A stretch of DNA of 15,076 bases, taken from NCBI GenBank assembly GCA_030605675.1, contig JAUWHV010000134.1, forward strand, positions 1-15,076. Reading direction: 5' to 3'. This DNA is from Deltaproteobacteria bacterium. Lineage in GTDB: Bacteria > Desulfobacterota > Dissulfuribacteria > Dissulfuribacterales > UBA3076. The position numbers and the translations under genes were made by a program. How positions within the stretch are numbered: position 1 is the stretch's first letter; each line of letters begins with the position of its first letter. This document shows, one piece after another, positions 7,110 through 14,240 of the stretch. A model generated the notes under the pieces. It had not been told where the DNA came from and made no database searches. It saw only the letters and a program-made list of their open reading frames with translations.

Positions 7110-7483
7110 GATTTTGGCCCTGGCGAAAAAAGAAGAAAGACCCTCAGGCGTTAATAAAAAAGAACGAAGGGCAGGCCTTGTCCTCCAAACCCAAACTCGA
7201 AGCCATCACTCACTGGCAAAAGGAGCAGTTCTTAAAGGAATTTAATGACCGTGAAGAAGTTTTCTTTTTAGAATTGGCGCAAAGAAGTATTTCAAAAGAT
7301 TATCCTGTATGTCGTGATTTATATTTCTTCTGCTATTTCAGCACCCTTAGATTCCGGTTTCTTTCTCAAGCTGGTCACGATGCTCGTTTCAGTTACGTCT
7401 ATGCCTGGGGATTAAAGGACCTGAATGATCAAATCTCTTTTTATGAGAAAAAACTGGAAAAATGGAAAAATGGGGGACATTGA
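7106..7483 (+). CDS. Unrecognised small soluble protein coupled to the membrane protein upstream
   Basis: 125 residues from ATG 7106. Not assigned to a family. The N-terminus is strongly basic (MRFWPWRKKKKD), followed by a polar linker. Residues from about 30 form a probably helical, aromatic-rich core (HWQKEQFLKEFNDREEVFF, RDLYFFCYFSTLRFRF, YVYAWGLKDLNDQISFYEKK) with a charged C-terminal end. There are no metal-binding or nucleotide-binding motifs that I recognise. The start overlaps the stop of the preceding membrane-protein gene by 4 nt, which implies translational coupling and a shared role; the basic N-terminus would suit association with the membrane surface. This is inference. Confidence 0.55.
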   Translation: MRFWPWRKKKKDPQALIKKNEGQALSSKPKLEAITHWQKEQFLKEFNDREEVFFLELAQRSISKDYPVCRDLYFFCYFSTLRFRFLSQAGHDARFSYVYAWGLKDLNDQISFYEKKLEKWKNGGH

Positions 7484-7508
7484 TCTCAGAACGGCAGTTA
7501 CGAGATCA
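7481..7508 (+). repeat. Inverted repeat at the stop codon of the gene ending at 7483
   Basis: TGATCTC (7481-7487) and GAGATCA (7502-7508) form a 7-bp stem with a 14-nt loop, and the stop codon TGA is part of the left arm. No T-run follows, so it is a poor intrinsic terminator. Confidence 0.4.
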
Positions 7509-7552
7509 TTGTCCCGGTGGCTGCGTTGCCTGGTAGCTGCAACTTCTCATTT

Positions 7553-7613
7553 AACCCGCAACTCGCAACCCGCAACTCGCAACTCGCAACCCGCAACCCG
7601 TCAACCGTCACCC
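7553..7613 (+). repeat. Heptamer tandem repeat (AACYCGC)x7 at the 3' end of gcvPB
   Basis: Seven consecutive 7-nt units of the form AAC(C/T)CGC occupy 7553-7601, the last one ending in T instead of C. The tract then fades through CAACCGTCACCCC. The stop codon of gcvPB (minus strand, 7608-7610) lies in this decaying end. Confidence 0.9.
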
Positions 7614-9065
7614 CGCAAGACACGGTTTGCGCGCCGCGGTCACCTCATCCAGCCTCCTTACCTTGCACCTTCTTGGTGCGTCATACAGCAGGTCCGGATT
7701 TTGCCTCGCCTCACTCACAATTGCTTTGAATGCTTCAATAAACTGATCGATATCCTCTTTGGACTCTGTCTCGGTCGGCTCTATCATGATGGCGCCATGC
7801 ACAACCAGCGGGAAATAGACTGTAGGCGGATGAAATCCATACTCCATAAGTCGCTTGGCCATGTCCAGGGTCGTCACGTTGTCGTCCTTTTGAAGTTCAT
7901 CCGAGAAAACGCATTCATGCATGCACGGTCTGTCATAGGGAAGATGCAACGTCCCTTTTAGACTTTCCTTGATATAATTCGCATTTAATACGGCAAGCCG
8001 GCTGGCTTTTTTCAGATTTTTCGCCCCCATGCTGCGAATATAGCTATAGGCCTTTATCGTAACACCTACATTTCCGTGAAAGGCCTGTACCTTGCCGATA
8101 GATTCAGGATAATCTCCGGAAAGGACATATCTCTCCTTCTCCTTGACTACGCGGGGAACAGGGAGAAATGGCTCAAGCTCTTTTTTGACACACACAGGAC
8201 CTGAGCCCGGCCCGCCTCCCCCGTGAGGCGTGGAAAAGGTCTTATGGAGGTTCAGGTGCATTACGTCAACCCCGATCTTTCCCATATGCACTATACCCAT
8301 GACGGCATTCATGTTTGCACCGTCACAATAGACCAGCCCGCCTTTAGCGTGGACGATCCCTGCTATTTTCCGGCTGTTTTCTTCAAAAAAGCCGAGCGTG
8401 TTCGGGTTGGTGATCATGATACCAGCCGTGTCTTCGTCCATGACCTCTGCAATGGCCTCTACTGAAAGGATCCCCTGTTCATTCGATTTCACGGGCACGG
8501 AACAGTAGCTGCACAGAGCTGCAGAGGCAGGGTTTGTGCCGTGGGCAGTATCAGGGACAATGATCTTTGAGCGCTGCGATCCCTTGCTTTTGTGAAATGC
8601 ATGAATCAGAAGCATGCCGGTGAGTTCTCCATGGGCCCCTGCCGCAGGCTGAAGGGTGGTCGCGTCCATGCCGGTGATTTCCGCAAGGTATTGTTCAAGT
8701 TCAAACATCATCCTCAGCACGCCCTGGGACAGGCTGGGCGGAAGCATGGGGTGGGCTTCGGCAAATCCCGGAAGGCTTGCCTGTCTTTCATTGGTCTTGG
8801 GACTGTACTTCATGGTACATGAACCTAAAGGGTACATGCCGGTATCTACGCCGAAATTCCACTGGGACAGCCTGGTGTAATGGCGTACCACGTCAACCTC
8901 ACTCAAATCCGGAAAATCCGGCCCCTCGCCTCTTAATTCCTCGTCCAGAGGGACAGATTCAACATCACGCCGGGGAAGGGAAAATCCGCACCTTCCCTTT
9001 CTCCCCTTATCCCAAAGGAACGGTTCATTCAGTATCAGTCCTGTAGTTCCTACAGATTCTTTCAT
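7608..9065 (-). CDS. gcvPB: Glycine dehydrogenase (decarboxylating) subunit 2, PLP-binding
   Basis: 485 residues. With GcvPA it forms the P-protein: decarboxylates glycine and passes the aminomethyl group to the lipoyl arm of GcvH. The PLP lysine is K275 in LNLHKTFSTPHGGGGPG, which includes the glycine-rich loop. Other blocks are TGMYPLGSCTMKYSPK (75-90), QPAAGAHGELTG (139-150), PDTAHGTNPASAA (171-183) and YCDGANMNA (246-254). The start is chosen at 9065 because it gives the usual N-terminus and an ATGA overlap with the gcvPA stop (9062-9065); an upstream extension in the same frame would run into gcvPA. The length suits the two-subunit form. The stop lies at the edge of a tandem-repeat tract. 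Confidence 0.96.
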   Translation of the reverse strand: MKESVGTTGLILNEPFLWDKGRKGRCGFSLPRRDVESVPLDEELRGEGPDFPDLSEVDVVRHYTRLSQWNFGVDTGMYPLGSCTMKYSPKTNERQASLPGFAEAHPMLPPSLSQGVLRMMFELEQYLAEITGMDATTLQPAAGAHGELTGMLLIHAFHKSKGSQRSKIIVPDTAHGTNPASAALCSYCSVPVKSNEQGILSVEAIAEVMDEDTAGIMITNPNTLGFFEENSRKIAGIVHAKGGLVYCDGANMNAVMGIVHMGKIGVDVMHLNLHKTFSTPHGGGGPGSGPVCVKKELEPFLPVPRVVKEKERYVLSGDYPESIGKVQAFHGNVGVTIKAYSYIRSMGAKNLKKASRLAVLNANYIKESLKGTLHLPYDRPCMHECVFSDELQKDDNVTTLDMAKRLMEYGFHPPTVYFPLVVHGAIMIEPTETESKEDIDQFIEAFKAIVSEARQNPDLLYDAPRRCKVRRLDEVTAARKPCLAG

Positions 9066-10393
9066 GACTGAACCTCCATCACCAAGGCATCCATGTCGTC
9101 CCTGGACTTGGTTTCCGTGACACACAAAAGATAGTGGTCGGCAAGTTCAGGATAGTAGGGAGTCAGAGAAAGGCCTGGTACAATATTTTTTTCCATTAGT
9201 CGCTCGCAGGTGGCCTCAAAGCCTGCTGGAAACTCGACAACAAACTCATTGAATGTTGGGGTCTTAAAGGCGATTTTGCATCCGGCCTTTTTCAATCCCT
9301 TTTTAAGATACTCGGCCTTGTCATGGTTGAGACCGGCAAGCTCCCGGATCCCCGTACCACCGAGAGAGGCCATATACATAACGGCCGCCAAAGCGCAGAG
9401 GCTGTTGTTGGTGCAGATGTTGGAGGTTGCCTTTTCCCGGCGAATATGCTGCTCCCTGGTGGCAAGGGTCAGAACAAAGCCTCTCTTTCCGTCCAGGTCT
9501 TTGGTTTTGCCCACCAGGCGACCAGGCAAGCTGCGCATGTATTTCTTTCTGCTTGCGAGCATCCCGAGGGCCGGTCCGCCAAAAGAACGGGGTATCCCCA
9601 GGCTCTGACCTTCTCCGCATACAATATCAGCGCCCTGCGCACCGGGGCTTTTCAAGAGGCCGTAAGCAAGGGCCTCCGTAAAGGAAGCAATAAAGAGAGC
9701 TTTTCTGTCATGGGCCTTTTCCCCGGCGGCCCGCAGGTTCTCAATACATCCGAAAAAATTGGGTGACTGAATCGCAACGGCTGCAAGATCGTCCATGTCA
9801 TCAAGCCCGGCAATATCGGTCATACCATTTTCCAGATAGCCGAGCTCCACAATCTCAAAGCCGGTTGGCTCAAAATAGGTTCTAACTACCTGACGATAAA
9901 GGGGATGAATCAGGCTTGAAACAGCCACTTTTTTTCGTTTGGTAATACGGATGGCCATGAGAAGTGATTCAGCCAGGGCCGTGGCGCCATCATAATGTGA
10001 TGCAGTGGCGATTTCCATGCCCAGAAGCTGCGCAGTAAGGGTCTGATACTCATAGATCGCCTGCAGGGTTCCCTGGCTCATTTCCGGCTGGTAAGGGGTG
10101 TAAGACGTTACAAACTCGGAGCGACTTAATAGATAAGACACTGACGCGGGAATATAATGCTCATAACTCCCGGCTCCCAGGAATACTCTGTACTCCGGGG
10201 AGACTGCCATGCTCTTGGAAAGGGCCTCCATGTGATTGTTCAGTTCCCACTCGGTCAATGCCTCTGGCAGATTAAGATCGCTCTTTAATCGGCAATCATC
10301 AGGGACAGTCGAAAAAAGATCATCAATGTCATTAACCCCCACAACCTGAAGCATTGAAGAGATCTCATCGCTTGTGTGAGGCAGATAGAGCAT
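9062..10393 (-). CDS. gcvPA: Glycine dehydrogenase (decarboxylating) subunit 1
   Basis: 443 residues, the usual length. It is the PLP-free partner half of the glycine decarboxylase P-protein. Recognisable sections are MLYLPHTSDEISSMLQVVG at the N-terminus, FLGAGSYEHYIPASVSYLL, TSYTPYQPEMSQGTLQAIYE with the following YQTLTAQLLGME, ASHYDGATALAES and GGPALGMLASRK. ATG 10393 directly follows the gcvH stop with no spacer, and its AAAGGAGC Shine-Dalgarno site lies inside the last gcvH codons. The 3' end overlaps gcvPB by 4 nt, so gcvH-gcvPA-gcvPB is one tightly coupled operon. Confidence 0.96.
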   Translation of the reverse strand: MLYLPHTSDEISSMLQVVGVNDIDDLFSTVPDDCRLKSDLNLPEALTEWELNNHMEALSKSMAVSPEYRVFLGAGSYEHYIPASVSYLLSRSEFVTSYTPYQPEMSQGTLQAIYEYQTLTAQLLGMEIATASHYDGATALAESLLMAIRITKRKKVAVSSLIHPLYRQVVRTYFEPTGFEIVELGYLENGMTDIAGLDDMDDLAAVAIQSPNFFGCIENLRAAGEKAHDRKALFIASFTEALAYGLLKSPGAQGADIVCGEGQSLGIPRSFGGPALGMLASRKKYMRSLPGRLVGKTKDLDGKRGFVLTLATREQHIRREKATSNICTNNSLCALAAVMYMASLGGTGIRELAGLNHDKAEYLKKGLKKAGCKIAFKTPTFNEFVVEFPAGFEATCERLMEKNIVPGLSLTPYYPELADHYLLCVTETKSRDDMDALVMEVQS

Positions 10394-10798
10394 TTACATT
10401 GCTCCTTTCAGCTTTTCCAGGCAAGCGACATTGGTCATAAGCCTGTCCATTTCAGATGGGTCACCAGGTCTTACCTCGACAAACCATCCATCACCATACG
10501 GGCTTTTGTTCACGAGCTCAGGCGACTCTTCAAGTGTTGTGTTAACAGCAATAATTTCTCCGCTTACCGGCAAATAACATTCGCAAACTGCCTTGACCGA
10601 TTCTACGGTTGCGAACTCTTCACCCTTCTTAAAGGTATCACCTGTCTGCGGCAGTTCCACGAAGACAATGTCTCCGAGTTGGTCCTGGGCATAGTCGTCA
10701 AGCCCGATACAGACCTTGTCGCCTTCCAGCCTGGCCCATTCATGATCGTCTGTGTACCGAACATCATCGGGCAAGTTTAATTCACTGATTTCTTTCAT
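10394..10798 (-). CDS. gcvH: Glycine cleavage system H protein (lipoyl carrier)
   Basis: 134 residues, normal size. It carries the aminomethyl group from the P-protein to GcvT on a lipoyl-lysine. The lipoylation site is K69 in EEFATVESVKA, preceded by the LGDIVFVELPQTGD strand region and followed by YLPVSGEIIAVN. The C-terminal block SPYGDGWFVEVRP is also typical. The start at 10798 follows a strong AGGAAGGA site and gives the expected DVRYTDDHEWARLEGD N-terminus. The frame stays open for 35 more codons upstream, but that part is only translated tandem repeats. First gene of the minus-strand gcv operon, divergent from the gcvT-SHMT gene. Confidence 0.97.
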   Translation of the reverse strand: MKEISELNLPDDVRYTDDHEWARLEGDKVCIGLDDYAQDQLGDIVFVELPQTGDTFKKGEEFATVESVKAVCECYLPVSGEIIAVNTTLEESPELVNKSPYGDGWFVEVRPGDPSEMDRLMTNVACLEKLKGAM

Positions 10799-10813
10799 GA
10801 TCCTTCCTCGTTG

Positions 10814-10841
10814 GATTGTTGATTGTTGATTGTTGATTGAT
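10814..10841 (-). repeat. Heptamer tandem repeat (GATTGTT-type, 4 units) in the gcvH leader
   Basis: Read on the + strand, three exact units GATTGTT (10814-10834) and one variant GATTGAT (10835-10841), trailing into TGATTGC. The tract lies about 16 nt before the gcvH start, just outside its ribosome-binding site. Confidence 0.9.
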
Positions 10842-10865
10842 GATTGCTTTTGTGAGCTTTTCTGT

Positions 10866-10886
10866 GCCCCTTGCCCCTTGACCCTT
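10866..10886. repeat. Second short heptamer tract (GCCCCTT-type, 3 units)
   Basis: Two exact copies of GCCCCTT (10866-10872, 10873-10879) and a variant GACCCTT (10880-10886), only 25 nt from the GATTGTT tract and with an unrelated unit. Short, so it could be chance, but it matches the 7-nt period seen elsewhere in the window. Confidence 0.6.
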
Positions 10887-10908
10887 TCAACCTCTGAACC
10901 CATTAACG

Positions 10909-10935
10909 ATTATCATATACTACCTGTGTATGCAA
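10909..10935 (-). promoter_or_regulatory. Possible promoter for the gcvH-gcvPA-gcvPB operon
   Basis: On the minus strand, TTGCAT (10930-10935) and GATAAT (10909-10914) resemble -35 and -10 boxes, but the 15-nt spacer is shorter than ideal. The -35 half coincides with the left arm of a dyad. The site is placed about 110 nt before the gcvH start. Weak evidence. Confidence 0.35.
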
Positions 10936-10949
10936 ACGGACCTTTGCAT
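10930..10949. promoter_or_regulatory. Dyad symmetry, candidate operator between the divergent gcv units
   Basis: ATGCAAA (10930-10936) and TTTGCAT (10943-10949) form a perfect 7-bp inverted repeat with a 6-nt spacer, in the middle of the divergent region. It overlaps the possible -35 box of gcvH. Its centre-to-centre geometry (13 nt) would suit a dimeric helix-turn-helix regulator, but no regulator gene is adjacent and the assignment is inference. Confidence 0.4.
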
Positions 10950-11021
10950 TGTAATTTGTTCGATGCTCAATATTGTCCGCGGAGAATTTGACGAAACTCC
11001 TGAAGCCTGATAGCTTTTAGA

Positions 11022-11098
11022 GTTATTTGTTTTTTAATTCAAAATTCAAAATTTAGAATTCAAAATTGTGTCTGAACGGCCTTTTCGTTCAGACACTG
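11022..11098 (-). repeat. Interspersed hairpin repeat, copy 3 (full length, inverted)
   Basis: A perfect 11-bp inverted repeat (11068-11078 with 11086-11096, 7-nt loop) and an AT-rich tail (11022-11067). On the minus strand it reads GTGTCTGAACG, loop, CGTTCAGACAC, then the same tail as copy 1: TTTTGAATTCTAAA, TTGAATTTTGAATT, an A-run and AAATAAC. Only a few bases differ over roughly 75 nt. The hairpin end lies 4-6 nt upstream of the gcvT Shine-Dalgarno site, so the stem could affect translation of the fusion gene. Confidence 0.85.
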
Positions 11099-11113
11099 GA
11101 TAGGAGATTATTT

Positions 11114-13765
11114 ATGAGCAAAACACAACGGACCGCCATATATGACCGGCACGTGGCCTTGGGCGCCAAGATAGTGGAATTTTGCGGTTGGGACATGCCC
11201 ATTTTTTATCCCACCGGGATCGTGGAAGAGCATCTGGCCACCCGCAAGGGAGCAGGGCTTTTTGACGTCTCCCATATGGGGCGATTCATCTTAAGGGGTG
11301 CCGGGGCCCTGAAGTTTCTTCAGCATGTCTTGAGCAACAATGCTGAAGCCCTTGATATCATTACGACAGGTGCCCAATACACGATAATACCGACTGAAAC
11401 AGGCGGGGCTGTTGACGACGCCTATCTCTATCGTTTTGTCGAGGAAGAATATCTGTTGGTTGTCAACGCGGTCAACTGTGAGAAGGACTGGAATCACTTC
11501 CAGTCCCTGATAAAGGATTTCGACGACGTTGAGCTCATCGACCGGACAGAAGAGATTGTCATGCTTTCTCTCCAGGGGCCTAAGTCGCGTTCGATTCTGG
11601 AAAAGATAATCGAGTCCGGTTCGCTCCCGGAGCCGGCGCGAAACTCCGTAAGCATGGTGACGATTTCCGGTGTCAAGGTGAAGGTGGCCCGCACCGGCTA
11701 CACCGGCGAGCCCTTGTGTTTTGAGCTCTTTGCCGACAGGGACGATGGCCCGGTGCTGTGGGACCTGATCGTGAATAAGGAAGCAACGCCTATCGGACTT
11801 GGCGCACGGGACACACTCCGCCTGGAAGCCGCCCTGCCGCTCTATGGCCATGAGTTTGGAGAAGACCCGGAAGGCAAGGAAATCCCTATAATGACGTGTC
11901 CTTTGGCCAAGTTCGCTGTGAGCTTTTCTCCACTGAAAGGGGATTTCGTCGGCCGTGCGGAGCTTGCCAGGCAGAATGAGGCGTTGAAGAAAATAATCTT
12001 CCGCGATTATTCGCTCATCCAGGACCTGCCCCGCATAACCAAGCCCATTGCAGTGGCGGGACGGGGCATCGCCCGTGAAGGTTCAAAGGTGTTCAGGGAT
12101 GACAAGCATGTCGGTTACGTGACCAGCGGCACCATGGTCCCCATGTGGTCTGTCAAGGGCCAAGGGCTGGAATCGGCCCAGACCGATCAACGGAAGTTGC
12201 GCTCTATCTGCCTTGCCTATATCGACAGCGACATAATCGAGGATGATAAAGTCTCAATCAATATCCGCGGCAAAAAAGTTGACGGCGTTGTGGTGCCTTT
12301 CCACATGCGCTCCGATGCCCCGCCATACGCACGTCCGATCATCTTTGATCATGAAATCTCGGATAAGGAGCTCCCAAAAGGGAATAGGCGGGTCAAGGCC
12401 CTCAGGCTGCTGGAAAAGGCCGTGGAGAACACATGCTGGCGACAGCAGGAGTGCATTAACCTTATTCCGTCAGAGATGACCATCTCTCCAATGACCAGGC
12501 TGCTCTCCGTGATGGACCCGGCCTTCCGCTACGCCGAGCACAAGAAGGCAATAGCATTCTACGATGCAGAGATCTTCTATTACCAGGGTACTGAGTTTAT
12601 CGGCGAGGTCGAGAGGATGCTGGAAGAGGAGCTGCAAGAATTCCTTGGCTGCGGGAATGTGGAGACGCGCCTTATCAGCGGGCAGATGGCCAACACTGCC
12701 GTTTTCAGCGCTATGGTAAACTACCTTAATCGCGCTGACCGCAAGTCTGAGCCCCGACGGATTCGCCAGGTGATGAACAACAATATGGGCAAAGGCGGCC
12801 ACCTCAGCGCCCAGCCCATGGGTGCGCTGCATGACTTTGTGGCCCGGGATCCGCTCACCGAGCGCCCGGCCGTGGTAAATTTTCCCGTTCTGGCCGAAAA
12901 CCGTCACAAGATGGACGTACCGGCCACGCTGGAGCTGATCGATCAGTACCGGCCGGAGCTTATCATCTTCGGAAAGAGCATGGTCCTGCACAAAGAGCCT
13001 GTCACCGAGATCCGCCGGTTCCTCGATGCTCAGAATATCGATGCTGTTTTGATGTACGACATGGCCCATGTGCTGGGGCTCATCGGCCCGCACTTCCAGC
13101 AGCCCTTTGCCGAAGGGGCTGATATTGTAACCGGATCGACGCACAAGACCTTTTTCGGCACGCAGCGAGGCGTAGTGGGCAGCCGTTTTCAGGAAAACGA
13201 CGAGAGATACGAACTTTGGGAAGCCCTGCTTCGGCGCACTTTCCCTGGATCGGTCTCAAATCACCATCTTGGCACTCTACTCGGGCTGCTCATGGCTACT
13301 TACGAGATGAATCAATTCAAGGACAAATACCAGCCCAGGGTCATGGCCAATGCCAAGGCATTTGCCCGTGCCCTGAAGGAGTGCGGGCTGAATGTGGCCG
13401 GAGACCCTGCCATTGACTTTACTGAAACCCACCAGGTGGTCGTGGACGTAGGTTACAGCTACGGGTCGGAAATCGCGAGCCGGCTCGAAGCCAACAACAT
13501 CATATGTAACTATCAGGCCAACACAGACGAAGAGGGATTCACTGCGTCCGGGGCTCTGCGTATGGGAGTATCTGAGATGACACGATTCGGCATGGAAGAA
13601 GACGACTTCCACACACTGGCCGAACTGATGCATGATGTGGTGATAAAGGATGCCGTTGTTACTGATCAGGTCAAGGCACTCAGGAAACAATTCCGTGAGC
13701 TGCAGTTCTGCTTCCGTGGCGACGAATATGCCGGGATGATGCAAAAGCTCCACGAGCTTCTATAA
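11114..13765 (+). CDS. Fusion of glycine cleavage T protein (aminomethyltransferase) with serine hydroxymethyltransferase
   Basis: 883 residues, one uninterrupted frame. Residues 1 to about 400 are GcvT: FCGWDMPIFYPTGIVEEH, GLFDVSHMG, GGAVDD (97-102, carrying the catalytic Asp), RTGYTGEP and GLGARDTLRLEAALPLYGHE (228-247). This part transfers methylene from aminomethyl-GcvH to tetrahydrofolate. Residues from about 425 are a complete but divergent SHMT: Y473-A-E475 (equivalent of the catalytic Glu), the Y489/Y490 pair, SGQMANTAVF, DMAH (649-652), the PLP lysine K678 in TGSTHKTFFG, and R816 in SGALRMG for the substrate carboxylate. All key residues I can check are present. The STHKTFFGTQRG form recalls archaeal-type SHMTs. 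ATG 11114 is preferred (AGGAG at 11102-11106); an earlier TTG lies inside the repeat. Divergent from gcvH-gcvPA-gcvPB. Confidence 0.93.
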   Translation: MSKTQRTAIYDRHVALGAKIVEFCGWDMPIFYPTGIVEEHLATRKGAGLFDVSHMGRFILRGAGALKFLQHVLSNNAEALDIITTGAQYTIIPTETGGAVDDAYLYRFVEEEYLLVVNAVNCEKDWNHFQSLIKDFDDVELIDRTEEIVMLSLQGPKSRSILEKIIESGSLPEPARNSVSMVTISGVKVKVARTGYTGEPLCFELFADRDDGPVLWDLIVNKEATPIGLGARDTLRLEAALPLYGHEFGEDPEGKEIPIMTCPLAKFAVSFSPLKGDFVGRAELARQNEALKKIIFRDYSLIQDLPRITKPIAVAGRGIAREGSKVFRDDKHVGYVTSGTMVPMWSVKGQGLESAQTDQRKLRSICLAYIDSDIIEDDKVSINIRGKKVDGVVVPFHMRSDAPPYARPIIFDHEISDKELPKGNRRVKALRLLEKAVENTCWRQQECINLIPSEMTISPMTRLLSVMDPAFRYAEHKKAIAFYDAEIFYYQGTEFIGEVERMLEEELQEFLGCGNVETRLISGQMANTAVFSAMVNYLNRADRKSEPRRIRQVMNNNMGKGGHLSAQPMGALHDFVARDPLTERPAVVNFPVLAENRHKMDVPATLELIDQYRPELIIFGKSMVLHKEPVTEIRRFLDAQNIDAVLMYDMAHVLGLIGPHFQQPFAEGADIVTGSTHKTFFGTQRGVVGSRFQENDERYELWEALLRRTFPGSVSNHHLGTLLGLLMATYEMNQFKDKYQPRVMANAKAFARALKECGLNVAGDPAIDFTETHQVVVDVGYSYGSEIASRLEANNIICNYQANTDEEGFTASGALRMGVSEMTRFGMEEDDFHTLAELMHDVVIKDAVVTDQVKALRKQFRELQFCFRGDEYAGMMQKLHELL

Positions 13766-13820
13766 GCATCCAGCGCAAGAGTTGGGCTTGGCCTAGACGA
13801 CGCGATTCGAAGGTAAACAC

Positions 13821-14192
13821 ATGCTGTCGAAAAAATCACGATTAGACAAAGACAAGATGGATCAAATCATTGCTGAGGCTCGGCGTCGGGAGAAAACTTA
13901 TCGGGAGCAAGCGCTCAAGATGTACCCATGGATATGTGCGCGATGCGGGCGCGAATTCACAGGCAAGAGACTTCGTGAGCTCACGATCCATCACAAGGAT
14001 CACGACCACGATAACAATCCGCCTGACGGCAGCAACTGGGAACTGTTGTGTCTATACTGTCATGACAATGAGCACCAGCGGTATGTGGATGAGGAATGGT
14101 ATGACAAAGTGTCGCCGGGAGGCGAGCAAGAGCCACCCTCTACCTTCAAGGCATTCGCTGGTCTTGATGCTTTGCTGAAGAATAAAAAGTAA
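13821..14192 (+). CDS. yajD: YajD-like HNH nuclease family protein
   Basis: 123 residues, close in length and sequence to the Escherichia coli YajD family. Block order: YREQALKMYPWICARCGREF with zinc ligands C39 and C42, then RELTIHHKDHDHDNNPPDGS with the HNH histidines (57-58 and nearby), then NWELLCLYCHDNEHQRY with C77 and C80 as the second zinc pair. The zinc-bound HNH fold suggests nucleic-acid cleavage, but the biological role of this family is not established. A GAAGGTAA site precedes ATG 13821. It follows the gcvT-SHMT gene by 55 nt with no obvious terminator and has no clear functional link to it. Confidence 0.9.
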   Translation: MLSKKSRLDKDKMDQIIAEARRREKTYREQALKMYPWICARCGREFTGKRLRELTIHHKDHDHDNNPPDGSNWELLCLYCHDNEHQRYVDEEWYDKVSPGGEQEPPSTFKAFAGLDALLKNKK

Positions 14193-14240
14193 CTGATCAA
14201 TTTCACGATCGATAAAAAAATGAGAAAGAGGACAAACGGA

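Larger units (their letters stand above)
10799..11113. other. Divergent intergenic region between gcvH and the gcvT-SHMT gene
   Basis: 315 nt with no gene. From left to right it holds the gcvH ribosome-binding site, two heptamer tandem tracts, a possible gcvH promoter overlapping a 7-bp dyad, an AT-rich stretch, and hairpin repeat copy 3 just upstream of the gcvT Shine-Dalgarno site. I looked for a glycine riboswitch on both strands and found no match to its conserved core, so control is more likely by a protein or constitutive. Confidence 0.8.

Noticed and set aside
7553..7613. CRISPR array in the repeated AACYCGC tract
   Set aside because: Units are 7 nt and directly adjacent with no spacers, so it is a simple tandem repeat.
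10799..10903. N-terminal extension of GcvH by 35 residues (open frame upstream of 10798)
   Set aside because: The extension is just translated tandem repeats, and a strong Shine-Dalgarno site precedes the ATG at 10798, which gives the standard GcvH N-terminus.
11066..11113. TTG start at 11066 for the gcvT-SHMT gene
   Set aside because: It lies inside the interspersed repeat; ATG 11114 has an AGGAG site at the right distance and gives the expected GcvT N-terminus.
10920..11113. Glycine riboswitch upstream of the gcv genes
   Set aside because: I searched both strands by eye for the conserved core and found only isolated GGAG/CTCC words without the aptamer layout.
12470..13144. Long minus-strand open frame opposite the SHMT half
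   Set aside because: It lies entirely antisense to a gene with conserved catalytic motifs and shows no recognisable protein features.
13775..13815. Integron attC-like site (GTTGGGC near the HNH gene)
   Set aside because: A single core-site match without the opposing RYYYAAC arm or a paired structure; no integrase in the window.
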